This document shows, one piece after another, positions 46,514 to 55,599 of a stretch of DNA of 64,000 nt. Under the pieces are notes generated by a model that saw only the letters and a list, made by a program, of their open reading frames with translations, had not been told where the DNA came from and did not search any database. The stretch's first letter is position 1. Each line of letters starts with the position of its first letter. The DNA is from Aliiroseovarius lamellibrachiae (lineage in GTDB: Bacteria > Pseudomonadota > Alphaproteobacteria > Rhodobacterales > Rhodobacteraceae), in contig NZ_JAHEVJ010000007.1 in NCBI RefSeq assembly GCF_018599245.1, positions 124,001 through 188,000 of the forward strand, given 5' to 3'. Both the position numbers and the translations under genes were made by a program.

Positions 46514-47319
46514 TTTGGCGTCAGAAAGCCACGATCGCTTTCGCCCATAACAAAGCCCACCATCTCGCGTACAAATGTACTGTCCGTCTCTTCTGACAGG
46601 CGTTTGGCACGGTCTTGAAAGCTGCCTTCGCCCTGCTTCAGCGTCAGGAAGGCGGCGCGCAATGCGGTGATATCCGAGCGGGCGACGCCGCGGCGTTTCA
46701 GCCCGACAAGGTTCAGACCGTCAAGTTCCGCGCGTGGCCCTTGAACCAATGCGTAAGGCAAGACATCTGCCGTCACCATCGACAAGGCGCCAATGATGGC
46801 CCCGCGGCCAATGCGCACCCATTGATGGATGCCCGAGAGACCGCCAACAATCACGTCGTCTTCGATGACCACATGGCCGGCAACAGCGACATTGTTCACC
46901 AAAATGACGTTGTCACCGATCTGAGCGTCATGGGCTACGTGGCAGCCAGCCATAAACAGCCCGTCATCGCCGACGCGTGTGACATAGCCCCCGCCGGCGG
47001 TTCCGGTGTTCATGGTCACATGTTCCCGGATCCGATTTCGCTTGCCGATCACCAACTTGGTGTCCTCGCCCGAAAACTTAAGATCCTGCGGGATTTCGCC
47101 AATCACGGAAAAGGGAAACACGATCGTCTCGTCGCCAATCTCTGTATCCCCGGTGACGACCACATGAGATTTAAGAACCACGCCGTCGCCGAGTTTCACA
47201 TCTGGCCCAACAGTGCACAGCGGACCGATGTCGCAATTGGCGCCAATCGTGGCCCCCTCGTCGATGATCGCGCTGGCATGGACCTTGGCCGTTGGATCAA
47301 TGCGTCCTTGAACGCCCAT
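46510..47319 (-). CDS. lpxA: LpxA, UDP-GlcNAc acyltransferase
   Basis: First step of lipid A synthesis, adding 3-hydroxyacyl from ACP to UDP-GlcNAc. 269 residues of left-handed hexapeptide-repeat helix (many [I/L/V]-G-x4 turns) with catalytic His130 in GCHVAHDAQIG, then the alpha-helical C-terminus. Lies 3 nt after fabZ. Confidence 0.96.
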   Translation of the reverse strand: MGVQGRIDPTAKVHASAIIDEGATIGANCDIGPLCTVGPDVKLGDGVVLKSHVVVTGDTEIGDETIVFPFSVIGEIPQDLKFSGEDTKLVIGKRNRIREHVTMNTGTAGGGYVTRVGDDGLFMAGCHVAHDAQIGDNVILVNNVAVAGHVVIEDDVIVGGLSGIHQWVRIGRGAIIGALSMVTADVLPYALVQGPRAELDGLNLVGLKRRGVARSDITALRAAFLTLKQGEGSFQDRAKRLSEETDSTFVREMVGFVMGESDRGFLTPK

Positions 47320-47322
47320 GGA

Positions 47323-47787
47323 TCAGCCCTTTCCCGCGGTGACGTCGATCATCGCCATAAAGGTCGCCTCGCAGGCCACTTCGCCGTCGACTTTAGCGAC
47401 ACCATGGAATTTCCAAACCTTGGCCCCGCCACGCAGCGTGGTCACTTCAAGCTCCAGCTTATCGCCGGGCACAACCTTGCGGCGGAACTTGGCGCTGTCG
47501 ATGCCCATGAAATAGACAACCGCACCTGAGCCAACAAGATCGAGCGACAGGGACACCATAACCGCCGAGGTCTGCGCCATCGCTTCGATGATCGTCACAC
47601 CGGGCATGATTGGCAATCCGGGGAAATGGCCCTGAAAATGAGGCTCATTCATCGTGACCATTTTGATGCCTTTGGCATATTCCTTGGCGCGAATGTCCTC
47701 GACCTTGTCGACCAGCAGAAACGGGTAGCGGTGTGGGATACATTCCTGAATAAGCTGGATATCGGCGGTGGCGGGCACATCAACCAT
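47323..47787 (-). CDS. fabZ: FabZ, 3-hydroxyacyl-ACP dehydratase
   Basis: Dehydrates 3-hydroxyacyl-ACP in fatty acid synthesis. 154 residues, hot-dog fold, with the active-site motif [16 protein letters not shown] and catalytic Glu in [12 protein letters not shown]. The ATG at 47787 has AAAGGA 7 nt upstream; a GTG two codons earlier (47793) is closer to the same site. Part of the ompH-fabZ-lpxAIB run. In many bacteria lpxD precedes fabZ; here there is a 167-nt gap with no gene. Confidence 0.95.
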   Translation of the reverse strand: MVDVPATADIQLIQECIPHRYPFLLVDKVEDIRAKEYAKGIKMVTMNEPHFQGHFPGLPIMPGVTIIEAMAQTSAVMVSLSLDLVGSGAVVYFMGIDSAKFRRKVVPGDKLELEVTTLRGGAKVWKFHGVAKVDGEVACEATFMAMIDVTAGKG

Positions 47788-47954
47788 GGTCACGTCCTTT
47801 GTGTTTGCCTCCGTTCCTCGGCGGCAGTTTTTTTATACTCTTGTTTTGATTACCAACTCGGCGCGCCCGAAACAACGGCTATTGCCGTAGGGATCTTTGG
47901 AAATCGACCCAAAGCGTTTCGAACGCTGCCCGTCATTGTTTCATCCAAAACGCA
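47788..47954. other. Intergenic gap between ompH and fabZ, 167 bp
   Basis: No coding frame. Two small inverted repeats occur, ACGGC-TATT-GCCGT near 47875-47888 and AGCGTT-TCG-AACGCT at 47913-47927, neither with a convincing U tract. This is where lpxD stands in many proteobacteria. Confidence 0.4.
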
Positions 47955-48665
47955 TTAATTATCCGTCGCCTCTGGTGTGGCCGGTGCATCGGGCGCATTT
48001 GTCGGACCCAACGAACCATCGCCCAATTGCGCATCAATACGCTTAATGGCCGCGTCGGTGATGTCGATATTTTGGGTGGTCAACAAGATTGCGCGACGAT
48101 CCAAAATCACCACCCCGCCGCGTTCGCGTACGATCGCCCCCAGAACAGCACCTATTTTCTCAAAATAGGACACGCGTTCCTGTTCGAAACGGCGTGTGAA
48201 CTCTTGTTCCTGCGCAGGTCGTTCTTCGCGCAACCTTTTGACTTTCGCATCGAACGCATCCGCCAAGGTGCGAAATTCTGTTGCCGAGAGCGTTGCACGT
48301 TGTTCGGTCAGTGTGTTTTCTTCCGCGGCCAAAGCCGCATCAACTTTGCGGGCTTCTGATGCCAAACGGCGCCGTTCCACCTCAAGCTCTGCTAAGATGC
48401 GTTTCCCGTAAAGTGACTGTCGAAACAGCAAGTCGCGATCAATCGTCAGAATGGCAGATTGCACAATGCCTAAATTTGGTTCAGCCACACCCGGAGCATC
48501 CGTTTGCTGCGCGGATGCAGGCCGTGCTGTGGGCAATCCCAAAAGAACTGCCCAGGCGGCCAAAATCAGACACCCTTTTGACCAGACACCAAACGATTGA
48601 AAGGCGCCTGGCTGACCGTTAGAAACTCGTGGAGATTGTAAGCTCAAACTCATTCTCTTTGTCAT
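47955..48665 (-). CDS. OmpH/Skp-like periplasmic chaperone
   Basis: 236 residues from the ATG at 48665: a long N-terminus, a hydrophobic signal segment (about 31-50, GCLILAAWAVLLGLPTARP) ending ASA, then a helical coiled coil (ELEVERRRLASEARKVDAALAAEENTL...AKVKRLREERPAQEQE) and a terminal strand region. This is the OmpH/Skp layout: chaperone of outer-membrane proteins on their way to BamA. It overlaps the bamA end by 47 nt; starts at 48653 and 48692 are possible, so the exact N-terminus is unsure. The C-terminus carries a Pro/Ala/Thr tail. Confidence 0.85.
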   Translation of the reverse strand: MTKRMSLSLQSPRVSNGQPGAFQSFGVWSKGCLILAAWAVLLGLPTARPASAQQTDAPGVAEPNLGIVQSAILTIDRDLLFRQSLYGKRILAELEVERRRLASEARKVDAALAAEENTLTEQRATLSATEFRTLADAFDAKVKRLREERPAQEQEFTRRFEQERVSYFEKIGAVLGAIVRERGGVVILDRRAILLTTQNIDITDAAIKRIDAQLGDGSLGPTNAPDAPATPEATDN

Positions 48666-50970
48666 AGGCCTCTTTCGCGAGCGTATGCGCATAGTTCAGA
48701 CGAAGAGGCCCGATGGGCGTGGTCCAAAACACCGATGCGCCGATGGATGAACGAATATGTACCCCATCATCAATGGTGCCGCTCAGGGTGTCATCCAAGC
48801 CCCAAAGCGCACCCGCATCAAGGAAAACGCCGCCTGAAAGGCCATATTCCTCAGGAAGCCCGAGGGGGAACTGTGCTTCTAACCGGGCGACCGCATAGGC
48901 ATTTCCGCCCAAAGCATCCTGATTGACCGCGGTCAGATCGCGTGGCCCCAACCCATTGGTCGAGAACCCGCGCAGCTTGGATGGCCCAAGGTGGAAGCGA
49001 TCGGTAAAGCGCGATGTGCCGCCATTCAACGAGGCGAGATATCCGCCCTCGAATGTGGCCGACAACGTCACCTGATCACTGAGAACCTTGGTTTGCGCAC
49101 GCAGCAGCGCTTCTGATTTAACGTATTGATAATCCGATCCAAATCCACCGACATCGGTGCTAAATCTCAGCAAAACCCCGGCATTCGGGTTCAACCCGGT
49201 CCGGCGTGTGTCGTAGTTATAGGTCAGCCCAAACCCGACGCCAACTTGTTGTCCGCGCGCCGCCTCATTCGTGATAATGGCGGAACTGTCAGCCTTGGCA
49301 TTGTACATATCAGACCCGCTGACAAAGGCGCGAACCCCGAGACGCCCGTTTTCGCTTACCGGAAAATCGAGCGAAGGACGCAGGGCGATTTCACGGCTGT
49401 CAAAGAACGACGACGCCTGCACGCTTTCATTGTAAAAGGCCTCTACCCCAAATGCCAGATCGCGTCCCAGGAACCTGGGTTCGACAAACTTGAAGGCAAA
49501 CGAGGTGGTGTCGCTGGTGTTGGCAAAGGAGAGTTTCAGGAACTGGCCACGCCCCAGCAGGTTTTTCTGCGTATACGAGAGGTTCACCCCGAAGCCATTT
49601 TCAAGGCTATAGGCGCCACCAAAGCTCAGGCTTCCGGTCGGGGCCTCTTCGACATCAACATCCACGACCACCCGGTCAGGCGAGGAGCCTTCACGAGGCC
49701 GAACATTTGCGGTTGTGAAGAACCCAAGGGCGCGCACACGTTCAGCCGCTTCGCGAATTTCACGCGGGTTAAAGGGATCACCTTCAGCGATACGGAACTG
49801 GCTTCGGACCACACTGTCAAGCGTGGTGGCATTGCCTTCGATATCAATCCGCTCAACAACCACGCGGGGGCCGCGGGCAATCACCAATTCAACATCCAGT
49901 GTCAAATCGCGTGGATTACGGGTAATCACGGGTTCAACGCGGATGAAATTCAGCCCTTTTTGCAAGGCAAGCCGTTCCATCCGGGCGACGGTATTTTCAA
50001 TATGACCCGGGCTGTACACGACCCCCGAACGCAGTTTGGAAACCGCTGCGAAGTCGTCCGGGTTCACCTCTTCCAAGTCACTGGTTGTCGTAATGTTGCC
50101 AAAACGGAACTGCTGACCCTCTTGCACGTTGAATGTGATAAAGAACGCATCACGCTCGCGCGAAAATTCTGATGTCACATTCTGGATCTTAAAATCGGCG
50201 TACCCGCGCGACATGTAGAAATCGGTCAAAACGCGTTTATCAAACTCGATCCGGTCAGGCGCATAGCTGTCGGCGCGAATAAACTGGCGCAGGATACCCG
50301 CCTGTTTGGTTTGCAGAACACGACGCAGGCGTCCATCCGAGAACGCGCGGTTGCCGACAAAGGACAAGCGTTCAACCTCAACAGTCTTGCCCTCGATAAC
50401 TTCGAACACGACATCAACGCGGTTGTTTGAACGGCGGATGATCCGAGGGGTTACCTTGGCGGCCAAACGGCCCTGCGCCTGATACACTTCGACAATGGTT
50501 TGCGCATCTTTTTCGGCAGTTGTGGGGCTGTAAACGCGGCGCGGTTGGCTTTTGAGCAGCGGCGCGAACACATCATCTTTCAATCGACGGTTGCCTTCGA
50601 CCGAAACAACATTGACGGTTGGGTATTCCTGAACACGCACAATCAGCTTGTTGCCCTGCGGCAACAGCTCGACCTTTTCAAACAGGCCCGATCCGATCAA
50701 CCGCTGATATCCGTCGTTCAAGGCGGCGGCGGGAATGGTCTCGCCCCGGCTGATTCCCAGATAACTCAGGATTGTATCGGCCTGAATTCGTTGTGTGCCT
50801 TCGATTTCCACCGACGAAAAGGAATAGGCCTGCGCGATGGCCGGTGCGGATGGCACAACGGAAAGCGCTGAAATCCCGAGGAAAATCGCAACAGAGCTGC
50901 GTTTTGCAAAGGATGTGGTCTCTATTTTTTTTCGGAAAAAGGCGCTGCTCTGGCCACCTGATTTTTTCAT
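48619..50970 (-). CDS. bamA: BamA, outer-membrane protein assembly factor
   Basis: Inserts beta-barrel proteins into the outer membrane. 783 residues: N-terminal signal, five POTRA domains (about 50-430, starting YSFSSVEIEGTQRIQADTILSYLG), then the 16-strand barrel with the L6-type VRGF-like segment KLRGFSTNGLGPRDL (so the canonical VRGF Arg-Gly is kept) and terminal Phe in ELTISTSF. Preceded leftward by the 43-residue membrane gene and a terminator-like hairpin. Confidence 0.96.
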   Translation of the reverse strand: MKKSGGQSSAFFRKKIETTSFAKRSSVAIFLGISALSVVPSAPAIAQAYSFSSVEIEGTQRIQADTILSYLGISRGETIPAAALNDGYQRLIGSGLFEKVELLPQGNKLIVRVQEYPTVNVVSVEGNRRLKDDVFAPLLKSQPRRVYSPTTAEKDAQTIVEVYQAQGRLAAKVTPRIIRRSNNRVDVVFEVIEGKTVEVERLSFVGNRAFSDGRLRRVLQTKQAGILRQFIRADSYAPDRIEFDKRVLTDFYMSRGYADFKIQNVTSEFSRERDAFFITFNVQEGQQFRFGNITTTSDLEEVNPDDFAAVSKLRSGVVYSPGHIENTVARMERLALQKGLNFIRVEPVITRNPRDLTLDVELVIARGPRVVVERIDIEGNATTLDSVVRSQFRIAEGDPFNPREIREAAERVRALGFFTTANVRPREGSSPDRVVVDVDVEEAPTGSLSFGGAYSLENGFGVNLSYTQKNLLGRGQFLKLSFANTSDTTSFAFKFVEPRFLGRDLAFGVEAFYNESVQASSFFDSREIALRPSLDFPVSENGRLGVRAFVSGSDMYNAKADSSAIITNEAARGQQVGVGFGLTYNYDTRRTGLNPNAGVLLRFSTDVGGFGSDYQYVKSEALLRAQTKVLSDQVTLSATFEGGYLASLNGGTSRFTDRFHLGPSKLRGFSTNGLGPRDLTAVNQDALGGNAYAVARLEAQFPLGLPEEYGLSGGVFLDAGALWGLDDTLSGTIDDGVHIRSSIGASVFWTTPIGPLRLNYAHTLAKEAYDKENEFELTISTSF

Positions 50971-51004
50971 TTTATTATCTTCCGCTCAAACAACCCATTT
51001 CCCT

Positions 51005-51013
51005 TGTGGATAA
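51005..51013 (-). promoter_or_regulatory. DnaA-box consensus upstream of bamA
   Basis: TGTGGATAA on the plus strand is TTATCCACA on the minus strand, a perfect E. coli DnaA-box match, 35 nt before the bamA start. A single box is weak evidence for regulation. Confidence 0.35.
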
Positions 51014-51041
51014 AGGGTCCGAAGGTGCATGTCAAAGCACG

Positions 51042-51065
51042 AAAGCGCCCCCGGCAAGGGAGCGC
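51042..51065 (-). terminator. Possible terminator of the 43-residue gene
   Basis: A GCGC-TCCC half pairs with GGGG-GCGC across a short loop (one G-U pair); reading leftward it is followed by TTTCG. It lies between the small gene (stop 51107) and bamA. Confidence 0.45.
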
Positions 51066-51106
51066 CATCAAAGTCTAATCCGTTTGGTTAGGGTCTGGGC
51101 CCTTGA

Positions 51107-51238
51107 TCAGGACAACACATTCATCAGCACAACAGCGCCGGACAGGGCCGTCACGATTGCACCCGCATAGATAAAGCGATCGAAATTCAGATCAAACAGC
51201 AGCGACAAGCCGCGATATCCGCTTTGAATATGGTCCAT
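51107..51238 (-). CDS. 43-residue membrane protein, CtrA-site upstream
   Basis: Short frame from the ATG at 51238 with AAGGAG 6 nt upstream. It encodes a 20-residue polar/aromatic N-terminus (MDHIQSGYRGLSLLFDLNFD) and one membrane segment (about 22-41, FIYAGAIVTALSGAVVLMN). It lies between rseP and bamA on the same strand. A perfect TTAA-N7-TTAA is 46-60 nt upstream. Not recognised as a named family; function unknown. Good Shine-Dalgarno and membrane-like composition support coding. Confidence 0.7.
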   Translation of the reverse strand: MDHIQSGYRGLSLLFDLNFDRFIYAGAIVTALSGAVVLMNVLS

Positions 51239-51283
51239 GACATTCTCCTTATACACACCGTTTTTGACCGGCTAAGGACAGTG

Positions 51284-51298
51284 TTAAGCGGCAATTAA
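51284..51298. promoter_or_regulatory. Perfect CtrA-type site upstream of the 43-residue gene
   Basis: TTAA (51284-51287), 7 nt GCGGCAA, TTAA (51295-51298): an exact match to TTAA-N7-TTAA. The nearest start codon in either direction is the minus-strand small gene at 51238. Confidence 0.65.
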
Positions 51299-51355
51299 GG
51301 CAAGAGATGAGGGGAATTGTGGCAAGAATGCGGCATTTTCGATTCTGCGCGCTGT

Positions 51356-51390
51356 GGTTCTTGGCACAGGACGCCCCTGCCCCAAGAACC
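51356..51390 (-). terminator. Stem-loop after rseP
   Basis: A perfect 9-bp arm, GGTTCTTGG (51356-51364) with CCAAGAACC (51382-51390), has an inner CAGG/CCTG pairing. It lies 15 nt beyond the rseP stop but no U tract follows, so it may stabilise mRNA rather than terminate. Confidence 0.45.
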
Positions 51391-51404
51391 AACACGCTAA
51401 ATCA

Positions 51405-52742
51405 TTAGCAGAAAAGGTCGTTTGTCACGCCAAACACCATCAAAAACAGCACCAGCGACAGCCCAACAATCAACAGTGCGTTCATGGCCCTGTCACTTGG
51501 TTTGCGACCCGTTACCGCTTCGTAAGCAAAGAACACCAGATGCCCGCCATCCAGCACAGGGATTGGGAACAGGTTCAAAAGGCCAACCGCCGTCGACAAC
51601 ATGCCGATAAAGGCGATAAAGCTTATCGCGCCTTGTGACGCCGCCTGCCCTGACACCTGTGCAATGCCAATGGGGCCAGACAGATTACAGCTGGAAATTG
51701 CTCCGGTGAGCATGTGCCACAGGCCAGACAGGCTTGAATTCACAATATAAATCACGCGGTCCGCGCCGCTTTTCAAGCTTTCCAAAGGTCCTGGCGTTCG
51801 GGTTGCGGGTTCAAAAATCATGCCTGATGTGATGCCGATTAAAAAACGGGTCTCAAAGCCACCTTCCGCTTTTGGCAGGTCTTGACGACGCGGCGTTAAG
51901 GTCACTTCCATCAATGCGCCATCGCGTAAGATACCAAGCGTCATTGCGGCACCATCGCCCGCCACAACAATATCACGCAGGCTTTCAAAGGTTGCGACTG
52001 GTTTTCCATCGACGGTTTCAATCAAATCACCGGGTTGGATCCCCGCATCAATTGCGGCGGATTTTGGCGTTACCGATCCCACCAAGGCCGGATAAGGATG
52101 GCGCCCGGTGGTCACCACCTCTGCGCCATCGCGGCGTACCCTGTATTCCACCTCTGCGGTGTTTGGGAGCTTGGTGATAAACTCATAGAATTCGGACAAC
52201 GGCGGGGTTTCATTGCCCGCGATGGCCAGCACTTCGTCACCAGGCATCAACACGCCTTCGATCCCCGGAACCGGTTTCACCTTGGCAACGGACAGCGGGT
52301 CGGTGGCGACCCCCGTGCCCATCAACACACCGGCAAAAATGATGGTGGACAGGATGAAATTGAACACCGGCCCCGCCACAACGGTTGCAGCACGCGCCCA
52401 AAGGGGCGCACCGGGCATGGTGTGGCGAAGGTCTTCTGGGGACAGTTCCGCCAGCGCCTCTTCGTCCGCACCGCCAGAAGCCGCATTGGCGTCACCTGCA
52501 AATTTCACATATCCCCCAACCGGATAGGCGGCGATTTGCCAGCGCGTGCCATGACGATCAACGCGCGAGGCCAGCACCGGCCCCATGCCGATCGAGAATA
52601 CATCCGCTTTGATGCCCGACCAGCGGCCAACAATGTAGTGGCCATATTCATGCACCGCCACAATCACCGTCAAAGCAACGAGAAACGCGAGGATCGTAAA
52701 GGCGAGGTTGCCAAAATCCGGCAAGAGCGAAAACAGGTCCAT
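51405..52742 (-). CDS. rseP: RseP, site-2 intramembrane metalloprotease
   Basis: Cleaves membrane-embedded substrates such as anti-sigma factors (the MmpA/RseP family). 445 residues: zinc motif HEYGH (31-35) in the first helix, a periplasmic PDZ region (about 130-290, with AAIDAGIQPGDLIETVDGKPV), and the third-helix motif NLFPIPVLDGGHL (about 387-399). Located between dxr and the small membrane gene, all leftward. Confidence 0.95.
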   Translation of the reverse strand: MDLFSLLPDFGNLAFTILAFLVALTVIVAVHEYGHYIVGRWSGIKADVFSIGMGPVLASRVDRHGTRWQIAAYPVGGYVKFAGDANAASGGADEEALAELSPEDLRHTMPGAPLWARAATVVAGPVFNFILSTIIFAGVLMGTGVATDPLSVAKVKPVPGIEGVLMPGDEVLAIAGNETPPLSEFYEFITKLPNTAEVEYRVRRDGAEVVTTGRHPYPALVGSVTPKSAAIDAGIQPGDLIETVDGKPVATFESLRDIVVAGDGAAMTLGILRDGALMEVTLTPRRQDLPKAEGGFETRFLIGITSGMIFEPATRTPGPLESLKSGADRVIYIVNSSLSGLWHMLTGAISSCNLSGPIGIAQVSGQAASQGAISFIAFIGMLSTAVGLLNLFPIPVLDGGHLVFFAYEAVTGRKPSDRAMNALLIVGLSLVLFLMVFGVTNDLFC

Positions 52743-52823
52743 GAATAATCCTTCTGGCGGTCTGGTCTGGGCAGTTTCGGTTGGGCGATCTGGGCCGCAG
52801 CTTGGCCGCGCACCCTGCCCCGC

Positions 52824-53999
52824 TTAGTGCGCGGCGTCAATCAATTCACGCGCGGTGATACGCCCCATATGGTCAGCCGCTTGTACATTGTCTAGGGTCA
52901 TCGCGGCATGGATCAATGCGCTGTCAGCGGACAGACGCATCATTGCCTCTTCGACAACACCCGCCATATCCATAAAACCGATTTGACCCGCAATGAAACC
53001 ATCCAGCGCAATTTCTTTGGCGGCATTGAACACGGCGCCGGTCAATCCGCCCGCCTGCATGACCTCTCGTGCAAGGCGCAGCGCAGGATAGCGACGATCA
53101 TCTGGCGCGCGAAAGTCCAACTGGCCGATCTTGGCAAGATCCAACCGATCCACCGGAAGGTCGCGCCGGTTTGGCCAGTGCAGCGCATAGCCAATGGCGT
53201 GGCGCATATCGGGGGCACCCAGATGGGCCATCAAGGCACCATCGTTAAACCCAACCAATGCATGGACAAGAGACTGTGGGTGGACCAGAACCTCTATCTG
53301 ATCAGGCGAGACCTGAAAAAACTCTTTTGTTTCGATAACCTCAAGAGCTTTATTGAACATGGAGGCGCTGTCGATCGTGATGCGCTGCCCCATGTCCCAA
53401 TTTGGATGCGCGCTGGCTTGGGCCAATGTGGCCGTGGCCAGTTTTTCCAAAGGCCAATCGCGAAATGCACCGCCAGAAGCGGTGATAATGATCCGCTCAA
53501 CCGCGTCCATCTCTTCGCCAACCAGCCCCTGAAACACCGCAGAATGCTCGCTGTCGACCGGAAGGATCTTGGCATGATGCGCATGGGCCGTGGCCATAAT
53601 CAACGGGCCGGCGGTGACCAGACTTTCTTTGTTGGCCAGCGCCAAGGTTGCGCGGTTTTCAAGCGCACGCAGGCCCGGCAACAACCCGGCGGCCCCGACG
53701 ATGGCGGACATCACCCAATCGGCTGGGCGCTGCGCTGCCTCTTCAAGGGCCGCGGGCCCGGCGGCGGCCTCAACCCCGCTGCCTGAAAGCGCATCACGTA
53801 ACGCTGGCAGGTTTTGCTCATGTGCGGTGACGGCAACGTCAGCCTTTAGGCGAATGGCATCGCGGGCCAACAGATCAATGTTATGGCCGCCTGTTAGCGC
53901 AACAACATCATAGGTGTCCGGGGCGCGCGCAATAAGATCAATGGTCGATTGCCCAATGGATCCCGTCGCGCCAAAAATTGAAACTTTCCGCATAGTCAT
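52824..53999 (-). CDS. dxr: Dxr, 1-deoxy-D-xylulose 5-phosphate reductoisomerase
   Basis: Second step of the MEP isoprenoid pathway, NADPH-dependent. 391 residues with NADPH motif GATGSIGQS (about 10-18), the metal-binding DSEHSAVFQ and SGGAFRD segments and the flexible-loop HPNWDMG. The ATG overlaps the cdsA stop (ATGA at 53996-53999), so the two are translationally coupled. Confidence 0.96.
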   Translation of the reverse strand: MTMRKVSIFGATGSIGQSTIDLIARAPDTYDVVALTGGHNIDLLARDAIRLKADVAVTAHEQNLPALRDALSGSGVEAAAGPAALEEAAQRPADWVMSAIVGAAGLLPGLRALENRATLALANKESLVTAGPLIMATAHAHHAKILPVDSEHSAVFQGLVGEEMDAVERIIITASGGAFRDWPLEKLATATLAQASAHPNWDMGQRITIDSASMFNKALEVIETKEFFQVSPDQIEVLVHPQSLVHALVGFNDGALMAHLGAPDMRHAIGYALHWPNRRDLPVDRLDLAKIGQLDFRAPDDRRYPALRLAREVMQAGGLTGAVFNAAKEIALDGFIAGQIGFMDMAGVVEEAMMRLSADSALIHAAMTLDNVQAADHMGRITARELIDAAH

Positions 54000-54802
54000 C
54001 CCGCAACAAAAACCGGAATGGCAAGAAGGATAGAAAGTGCGTAAACCAGTGCCGCAGCCCCAATCATCGCATCAAAACGATCCAACACGCCGCCGTGGCC
54101 TGGAATAAGGTTAGAGCTGTCCTTGATCCCCACATAGCGCTTGATCGCGCTTTCAACAATATCGCCCATTTGTCCTGCAAAAGCGGCGAGAACCGAGCCA
54201 AGCATCCAGAATATGGTGCTGCCTTCCGAGGCAAATAGAAAGCCGATGCCGGCCGCCCCGACCCAACCCGCCACTGTGCCTGACCATGTTTTCTTTGGAC
54301 TGACGCGCGGCCAGAATTTAGGGCCGCCCAAAAGGCGCCCGGCGAAATACCCTGCAACATCAGAAGTGATCACAACCAACACCAGCCAGATCACCAATTG
54401 GGAATGCGACAGGTGTAAAAAGCCAAGTGCCGCAAGCATGATCAAGGCGCTATAGGCCAAAAAGAGTGCACGGTCCTTGGTGATCAAGACAAACCCAAGC
54501 AACGGTGCGATCAACAGCACCAGCCACCAGACCCCTAGGCCGGATCCGCTTTCGATCTGGTAGCCCGCCAACAAAACGGCGACCCCAGATAAAATGGCAA
54601 GCCCCATAGGGACGGCGGCATTATCCCGGCGAAGCAAACGGGTCAGTTCCCAAATGCACAAACCAATGACCACAGAAATCAAGGAAACAAACACCATCCC
54701 ACCAAGCCAGATTGCTGCACCAGCAACAACAGCCATCGCCAGCCCTGCCCCGGCGCGCGGTCCAAGATCGGTCCAGTTTGAACCGGCAGTTGATTGTCCC
54801 AT
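53996..54802 (-). CDS. cdsA: CdsA, phosphatidate cytidylyltransferase
   Basis: Makes CDP-diacylglycerol from CTP and phosphatidate for phospholipid synthesis. 268 residues, about eight membrane segments and the CDP-DAG signature GDIVESAIKRYVGIKDSSNLIPGHGGVLDRFD near the C-terminus. Between uppS and dxr. Confidence 0.94.
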   Translation of the reverse strand: MGQSTAGSNWTDLGPRAGAGLAMAVVAGAAIWLGGMVFVSLISVVIGLCIWELTRLLRRDNAAVPMGLAILSGVAVLLAGYQIESGSGLGVWWLVLLIAPLLGFVLITKDRALFLAYSALIMLAALGFLHLSHSQLVIWLVLVVITSDVAGYFAGRLLGGPKFWPRVSPKKTWSGTVAGWVGAAGIGFLFASEGSTIFWMLGSVLAAFAGQMGDIVESAIKRYVGIKDSSNLIPGHGGVLDRFDAMIGAAALVYALSILLAIPVFVAG

Positions 54803-54846
54803 GATGATCCTTTTCTGTCCGCGCGGACTGATAATCCAGGCGCGTT

Positions 54847-55572
54847 TTATTCTGCTGCGGTGTCAACCGATCCAAAACGGCGATCACGGCCGGCGTAACG
54901 ATCGACGATCTCACCAAATAATTCGGCGTCGAAATCCGGCCAGAGCGTATCAATGAATTCATACTCTGCATAGGCGGATTGCCACAGAAGAAAATTGGAA
55001 ATGCGGGCTTCACCCGAGGTGCGTATAACGAGGTCTGGATCTGGCAAAACACAAGTATCTAAATACCTTGGAAGCGTTTCTTCATCCACGGTATCTGAAT
55101 CCAACAGGCCCGCCGCAACATCCTGCGCCAACCGTTTCACAGCGCGCGCAACTTCGTCACGACCACCGTAGTTCAGCGCAATGGTGAGGTGAACCTTGTC
55201 ATTTTCCTGAGTCAAAACTTCAAGCTCATCCATCAGAGCCTGTAGTTTTTTATCCAGCCTGAGGCGATCCCCAATAAACCGCACGCGAACGCCCTCGTCG
55301 CGAAGGGCACGCGCCTCTTTGGTGATGTAGCGGCGAAACAGGCTCATCAAGCCAGACACTTCGGTCTGTGTGCGTTTCCAGTTTTCGGTCGAAAACGCAA
55401 AAATTGTCAGGTATTTCACCCCAAAACCTGGGCATGCCTCGACAATTTCACGGACACGTTTGGCCCCCGCATGGTGGCCAAAGAGCCGCGGTCGCCCGCG
55501 TTTTTGCGCCCAGCGTCCATTGCCATCCATAATGATGGCAACATGGTCTGGGGATTTTTGCTCTTTACCCAC
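54847..55572 (-). CDS. uppS: UppS, undecaprenyl diphosphate synthase
   Basis: Makes C55 undecaprenyl diphosphate, the carrier for cell-wall precursors. 241 residues, cis-prenyltransferase fold with IIMDGNGRWAQKRG, YLTIFAFSTENW and the C-terminal DLVIRTSGEARISNFLLWQ. The start codon is GTG at 55572 with GAGGAG 7 nt upstream. Confidence 0.95.
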   Translation of the reverse strand: MGKEQKSPDHVAIIMDGNGRWAQKRGRPRLFGHHAGAKRVREIVEACPGFGVKYLTIFAFSTENWKRTQTEVSGLMSLFRRYITKEARALRDEGVRVRFIGDRLRLDKKLQALMDELEVLTQENDKVHLTIALNYGGRDEVARAVKRLAQDVAAGLLDSDTVDEETLPRYLDTCVLPDPDLVIRTSGEARISNFLLWQSAYAEYEFIDTLWPDFDAELFGEIVDRYAGRDRRFGSVDTAAE

Positions 55573-55599
55573 GCATGCACTCCTCTCAAGTTTGACGGA

